Shown piece after piece: positions 61,096 through 64,000 of a stretch of DNA of 64,000 bases (positions are counted from its first letter, which is position 1; each line of letters begins with the position of its first letter). Made by a program: the position numbers and the translations under genes. Origin of the DNA: Burkholderiales bacterium (GTDB lineage Bacteria > Pseudomonadota > Gammaproteobacteria > Burkholderiales > SG8-41); the NCBI GenBank assembly GCA_022841375.1, contig JALHRQ010000001.1, positions 610,892-674,891 on the forward strand, written 5' to 3'. The notes beneath the pieces are model-generated. The model made no database searches and was not told the origin of the DNA. It saw only the letters and a list, made by a program, of their open reading frames with translations.

Positions 61096-61938
61096 TTATT
61101 CGGGAAAGGTGACGAGCTTGGTCAGCTTCGCCATCATCAGGTCGAGCAGCATGCCGACCATCCCGATCGCCAGAATGGCCGTGATGATGTTGGTGATCGA
61201 CAGGTTGTTCCATTCGTTCCAGACGAAGTAGCCGATGCCGGTGCCGCCGACCAGCATTTCGGCGGCGACAATCACCAGCCAGGCGATGCTGATGGAAATG
61301 CGCATGCCGGTCATGATGGTTGGAGCCGCCGCCGGCAGGATCACCCGGAATGCGGTGCGCATATTGCCGACTTCAAGGGTGCGCGCCACGTTCAGCCACT
61401 CCTTGCGCACACTGGAGACGCCGAACGCGGTATTGATCAGCATCGGCCACAGCGAACAGATGAAAATCACGAAAATTGCTGAGATCGAGCTGTCCTTCAG
61501 CGTGAACAGCGCCAGCGGCATCCACGCCAGCGGCGAAATCGGCTTCAACACCTGGATGTACGGATCGAGCGCGCGGTACACCGTCGGCGACATGCCGATC
61601 AGGAAACCGACGGGGATCGCCACCAGCGCCGCCAGCAGATACCCCAGCATCACCCGGGCGATGGAATACGCCAACTGGATGCCGATGCCTTTATCGTTGG
61701 GCCCGCGATCGTAAAACGGCTCACCGAGGTGTTGCATGATCTTGGCGCCGACATCCGCCGGCGACGGAAACGCCGACTTCTGTCCGGTGGCCGCCGCGGT
61801 GCCGACCAGCGCTGCGTATTCGGATTCCGCAGTCACCGGCATGACCTTGGGCAAAGTCAGCGCGTGCCAGATACCTATCATCAGCAAAAACACCATCAGC
61901 GACAACGCAGGCGCGCGCCAGCTCAGCAGACTCTTCAT
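61096..61938 (-). CDS. Cyanate/nitrate-type ABC transporter permease (CynB/NrtB)
   Basis: 280 residues, GGGAGG before the ATG. Six membrane helices with the binding-protein-dependent permease EAA-loop LNVARTLEVGNMRTAFRVILP. The helices include MVFLLMIGIWHALTL near the N-terminus, LLAALVAIPVGFLIGMSP and ISIAWLVIVAAEMLVGG. The long periplasmic insert at about residues 35-85 (ESEYAALVGTAAATGQKSAF) is a feature of NrtB/CynB-type permeases. It lies between the receptor gene (32 bp) and the ATPase gene (15 bp). Confidence 0.93.
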   Translation of the reverse strand: MKSLLSWRAPALSLMVFLLMIGIWHALTLPKVMPVTAESEYAALVGTAAATGQKSAFPSPADVGAKIMQHLGEPFYDRGPNDKGIGIQLAYSIARVMLGYLLAALVAIPVGFLIGMSPTVYRALDPYIQVLKPISPLAWMPLALFTLKDSSISAIFVIFICSLWPMLINTAFGVSSVRKEWLNVARTLEVGNMRTAFRVILPAAAPTIMTGMRISISIAWLVIVAAEMLVGGTGIGYFVWNEWNNLSITNIITAILAIGMVGMLLDLMMAKLTKLVTFPE

Positions 61939-61970
61939 CGTTTCCTCCCTAACGTCCGGCGTTCAGCCTG

Positions 61971-63341
61971 TTACGTTCTCTTGATCGCAAAGCTTGCGAT
62001 ATAGGCGTCCGGTTTCGCCGGATCGAATTCCTTGCCCATCACCGAGAACTTCTTGCTGGTGGTGGTTGGCGGCTTCATGCCGACTTCCTTCATCAGCTTC
62101 GCGGCGTCGGTGGCGAGGAACACTTCGCGCGCGACTTTGGCGTAATCAACATCACCCTTGATCTGACCCCAGCGTTTCATCTGACTCATGATCCAGATCG
62201 CAAATGAATGCCAAGGGAAGGGATCGAAGTCGATGCGGTTGGCGTCTTTCTTGACGTTGCCGAGCCCGTCGGCGTAGGTGCCGGTAAGCACCTGTTCGAT
62301 TACCGTTACCGGCTGGTTCAGATAATTGGCCGGCGCAATCGCTTCGGCAATCTGCTTGCGGTTCTCGGGTTTGGCGGCAAATGCGGTCGCCTCCATAATC
62401 GCTTTGAGCAGCGCGCGGTAGGTATTCGGCATCCTGGTAACGAATTCCTTGCTCGCCGCGAACGCGCAGCAGGGGTGCCCCGGCCACAGGTCCTTGGTCA
62501 GCGTATGGATAAAACCGACGCCGTCATACACCGCACGCTGGTTCACCGGGTCCGGTGCGAGGAAGCCGTCGATGTTGTCGGCGCGCAGGTTGGCGACCAT
62601 CTCGGGCGGCGGCACTGAACGGATCTGCACATCCCTGTCCGGATCGAGGCCGTGCTCAGCCAGGTAATAACGCAGCAGGTAGTTATGCATCGAGTAATCA
62701 AAGGGCACCGCGAACTTGAAACCTTTCCACGACTTCGGATCGCGCTTGTCCTTGTGTTTGATTGACAGCGTGATCGCCTGGCCATTGATGTTTTCGATCG
62801 CCGGCACGGTGTAGGGGATCGGGCTCGAACCCACGCCCAGCGAAATGGCTATCGGCATCGGCGACAGCATGTGCGCTGCGTCGTATTCCTTGTTCAGCGT
62901 TTTGTCGCGGATCACCGCCCAACCGGCGGTTTTGACCACATCGACGTTCAGACCCTGCCGGCCATAGAAGCCCATCGGCTGCGACATGATGATCGGGGTG
63001 GCGCAGGTGATGGGAATGAAACCGACCTTGATCGACGATTTTTCCAGCGGACCGGTGGACTGCGCAAACGCTTCCTTGGCCATTCCCAGCGGGAACAGCG
63101 ATGAAATTGCCGCCATTGCGGTGCTCGCACCAACGGCATTGAGGAAACGGCGGCGCGTCGCATCGTGCGGGAACAGCGCGCGCATCACGGCGGCTTCGAC
63201 CACACGGTTGCTCAGCGCTTCGCTGTCGCTGCTGTGCACTGCCAGATCGGCCTGGTGCTCGGCCTCACTGTGATGATGGCCGCAGGAACAGCCGCGGGTC
63301 AGTGATGTTCCGGCGTCGAATGGATCCTTGAATGCTGACAT
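61971..63341 (-). CDS. Cyanate/nitrate-type ABC transporter receptor (CynA/NrtA), Cys-His N-terminus
   Basis: 456 residues, AAGGAG before the ATG. An N-terminal cytoplasmic-looking part contains CSCGHHHSEAEH (residues 18-29) and an acidic helix. A Tat-like signal starts at about residue 60 (TRRRFLNAVGAS). The NrtA-type domain follows: KVGFIPITCATPIIMSQPMGFY, LNKEYDAAHMLSPMPIAI and DGFLAPDPVNQRAVYDG. C-S-C-G-H-H-H could bind a metal. The operon context with cynS points to cyanate, but nitrite or nitrate cannot be excluded. A sigma-54 promoter candidate lies 41 bp upstream. Confidence 0.92.
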   Translation of the reverse strand: MSAFKDPFDAGTSLTRGCSCGHHHSEAEHQADLAVHSSDSEALSNRVVEAAVMRALFPHDATRRRFLNAVGASTAMAAISSLFPLGMAKEAFAQSTGPLEKSSIKVGFIPITCATPIIMSQPMGFYGRQGLNVDVVKTAGWAVIRDKTLNKEYDAAHMLSPMPIAISLGVGSSPIPYTVPAIENINGQAITLSIKHKDKRDPKSWKGFKFAVPFDYSMHNYLLRYYLAEHGLDPDRDVQIRSVPPPEMVANLRADNIDGFLAPDPVNQRAVYDGVGFIHTLTKDLWPGHPCCAFAASKEFVTRMPNTYRALLKAIMEATAFAAKPENRKQIAEAIAPANYLNQPVTVIEQVLTGTYADGLGNVKKDANRIDFDPFPWHSFAIWIMSQMKRWGQIKGDVDYAKVAREVFLATDAAKLMKEVGMKPPTTTSKKFSVMGKEFDPAKPDAYIASFAIKRT

Positions 63342-63381
63342 GCCGCTCTCCTTGAACAGTTTATTTTCCTGTCCGGCTTAT

Positions 63382-63397
63382 TGCAGCAAGCGTGCCA
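63382..63397 (-). promoter_or_regulatory. Sigma-54 promoter candidate of the cyanate operon
   Basis: On the minus strand TGGCACG-CTTG-CTGCA has a perfect -24 block and one mismatch in the -12 block (CTGCA for TTGCA), with the correct 12-base GG-to-GC spacing. The start site would be near 63371, giving a leader of about 30 bases before an AAGGAG ribosome site. Sigma-54 control fits nitrogen scavenging from cyanate. Confidence 0.7.
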
Positions 63398-63504
63398 GCG
63401 AAATGACTGCGCCCGAACATCATTGCAAGCTGTTGTTTAACAATGAATTATTTGATCGCCCTGGATGCCGGAACAGTACAGCCCCATCGCGGGATGTCTC
63501 ATGA

Positions 63505-63522
63505 TGGTGCACATTCGCACCA
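63505..63522. promoter_or_regulatory. Inverted repeat upstream of the sigma-54 promoter
   Basis: TGGTGC-ACATTC-GCACCA lies about 110 bp upstream of the -24 block, a normal distance for a sigma-54 enhancer. The half-sites resemble those of NtrC, but their order is reversed relative to the classical GCACC...GGTGC site, so NtrC binding is uncertain. Confidence 0.4.
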
Positions 63523-63592
63523 AATTCGGGCTCAATGCACCGACAAGACGCAGCGGCACCGTGCAGGCGCAGACACACGCTAAAATTGACCC

Positions 63593-64000
63593 ATGCCAAT
63601 CACTCTGCTTGTCCGTCTCAGCGCTTTGTCATGCGTGCTGCTGCTCGCCAATTGCGCGGTCAACCCGGTCTCGGGCAACCCGAATTTCGTCACCATGTCG
63701 GAATCGCAGGAGGTCAGCGTCGGACGAAGCGAAGACCAAAAAGTGCGCGAGCAATACGGGATCTACGATGATCCGGCGCTGCAGCGTTATGTCAGCGATA
63801 TCGGACAGCGGCTGGCCAAGAGCAGTCACCGTCCCGGGTTGCAATACCAGTTCGCCGTCGTCGACTCGCCCGAAATCAATGCCTTTGCACTGCCCGGCGG
63901 CTATATCTATATTACCCGCGGCATTCTCGCCTACCTGAACTCCGAAGCCGAACTGGCCGCGGTGCTTGGCCATGAAATCGGCCATGTCACGGCCCGTCAC
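63593..64000 (+). CDS. M48-family metalloprotease lipoprotein (3' end outside window)
   Basis: 136 codons are visible and the frame is still open at base 64000. The signal peptide has a lipobox-like end LLLANC (Cys23), followed by AVNPVSGNPNFVTMSESQE. QYGIYDDPALQRYVSDIG and NAFALPGGYIYITRGIL are BepA/LoiP-type blocks. The zinc motif GHEIGHVTARH is just reached. TAAAAT lies six bases before the ATG and no ribosome site is visible, suggesting a very short leader. This is the second M48 protease of the window and the more BepA-like one. Confidence 0.9.
   Translation, partial: MPITLLVRLSALSCVLLLANCAVNPVSGNPNFVTMSESQEVSVGRSEDQKVREQYGIYDDPALQRYVSDIGQRLAKSSHRPGLQYQFAVVDSPEINAFALPGGYIYITRGILAYLNSEAELAAVLGHEIGHVTARH

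Noticed and set aside
63505-63522. TGGTGC/GCACCA repeat as a definite NtrC site
   Set aside because: The half-sites are in the opposite order to the classical GCACC...GGTGC arrangement, so it is reported only as an inverted repeat.

Overview
The window is about 64 kb of GC-rich, densely packed bacterial chromosome. It most likely comes from a betaproteobacterium, Burkholderiales-like or a relative. Three things point that way: the trxA-rho-(two lipoproteins)-rpmE neighbourhood, eight periplasmic receptors of the tripartite tricarboxylate transporter (TTT or 'Bug') family, and a GC-rich REP/MITE-like repeat common in beta- and gammaproteobacteria. I see no rRNA, tRNA, CRISPR array, insertion sequence or phage gene. 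Both window edges cut through genes: a molybdopterin oxidoreductase on the left and an M48 lipoprotein protease on the right.

Layout. 1-8.4 kb: the end of a molybdoenzyme, then a cyclic-di-GMP signalling patch. The patch holds a CACHE-HAMP-PAS sensor without an output domain, overlapped by a 5TM-PAS-PAS-HD-GYP phosphodiesterase, then a phasin-like helical protein and a second PAS/HD-GYP protein. 8.6-18 kb: a GlcG-like secreted protein; an operon of SRAP protein, hotdog thioesterase, FKBP and amidohydrolase; an alpha/beta hydrolase; a class II aldolase; a TTT receptor; an unusual SDR; and a tightly coupled operon of envelope protein, M48 protease and lipoprotein. 18-25 kb: an ABC exporter operon that begins with a TTT receptor and a PcaD-like hydrolase, diverging from a second unusual SDR, a CMD-family protein and an MFS carrier. 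25-31.4 kb: one leftward operon of four tandem TTT receptors followed by a split ThDP decarboxylase and a DinB protein, with a CBS protein downstream. 31.7-41.8 kb: a hydrolase, a sirtuin, MFS plus canonical SDR, a GDT1-type Mn exporter behind a yybP-ykoY riboswitch, an unknown secreted protein, two more TTT receptors and a quinone-reductase-like MDR. 41.9-51.6 kb: core genes, namely an AddA/AddB-like helicase-nuclease pair, 7Fe ferredoxin, thioredoxin, Rho, two DUF2846-like lipoproteins and ribosomal protein L31. 51.7-63.3 kb: a tartrate/D-malate dehydrogenase-like enzyme, a gamma-glutamyltranspeptidase-like enzyme, a TRAP permease pair without receptor, and a leftward block of cyanate-type ABC transporter, cyanase and complete TRAP transporter, preceded by a good sigma-54 promoter candidate.

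How it fits together. Much of the window looks like scavenging of small carboxylates. Receptors with varied ligand loops sit beside decarboxylases, hydrolases, SDRs and TRAP systems, but no TctA/TctB membrane subunits are present, so the receptors must share membrane partners encoded elsewhere or act as sensors. The cyanate block turns cyanate into ammonia and CO2 and appears to be nitrogen-regulated. The manganese exporter is controlled by a metal-sensing RNA.

The observations I would look at first are: two paralogous SDRs whose Ser-Tyr catalytic pair is missing; the four-receptor operon with a split ThDP enzyme; the Mn riboswitch with a hairpin against the ribosome binding site; a 29-bp AT-rich motif repeated at three intergenic sites; a perfect 24-bp palindrome in a divergent promoter region; and an HD-GYP protein with HDVGM and a terminal CxxCH. 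I did not find a clearly new defence or mobile system.
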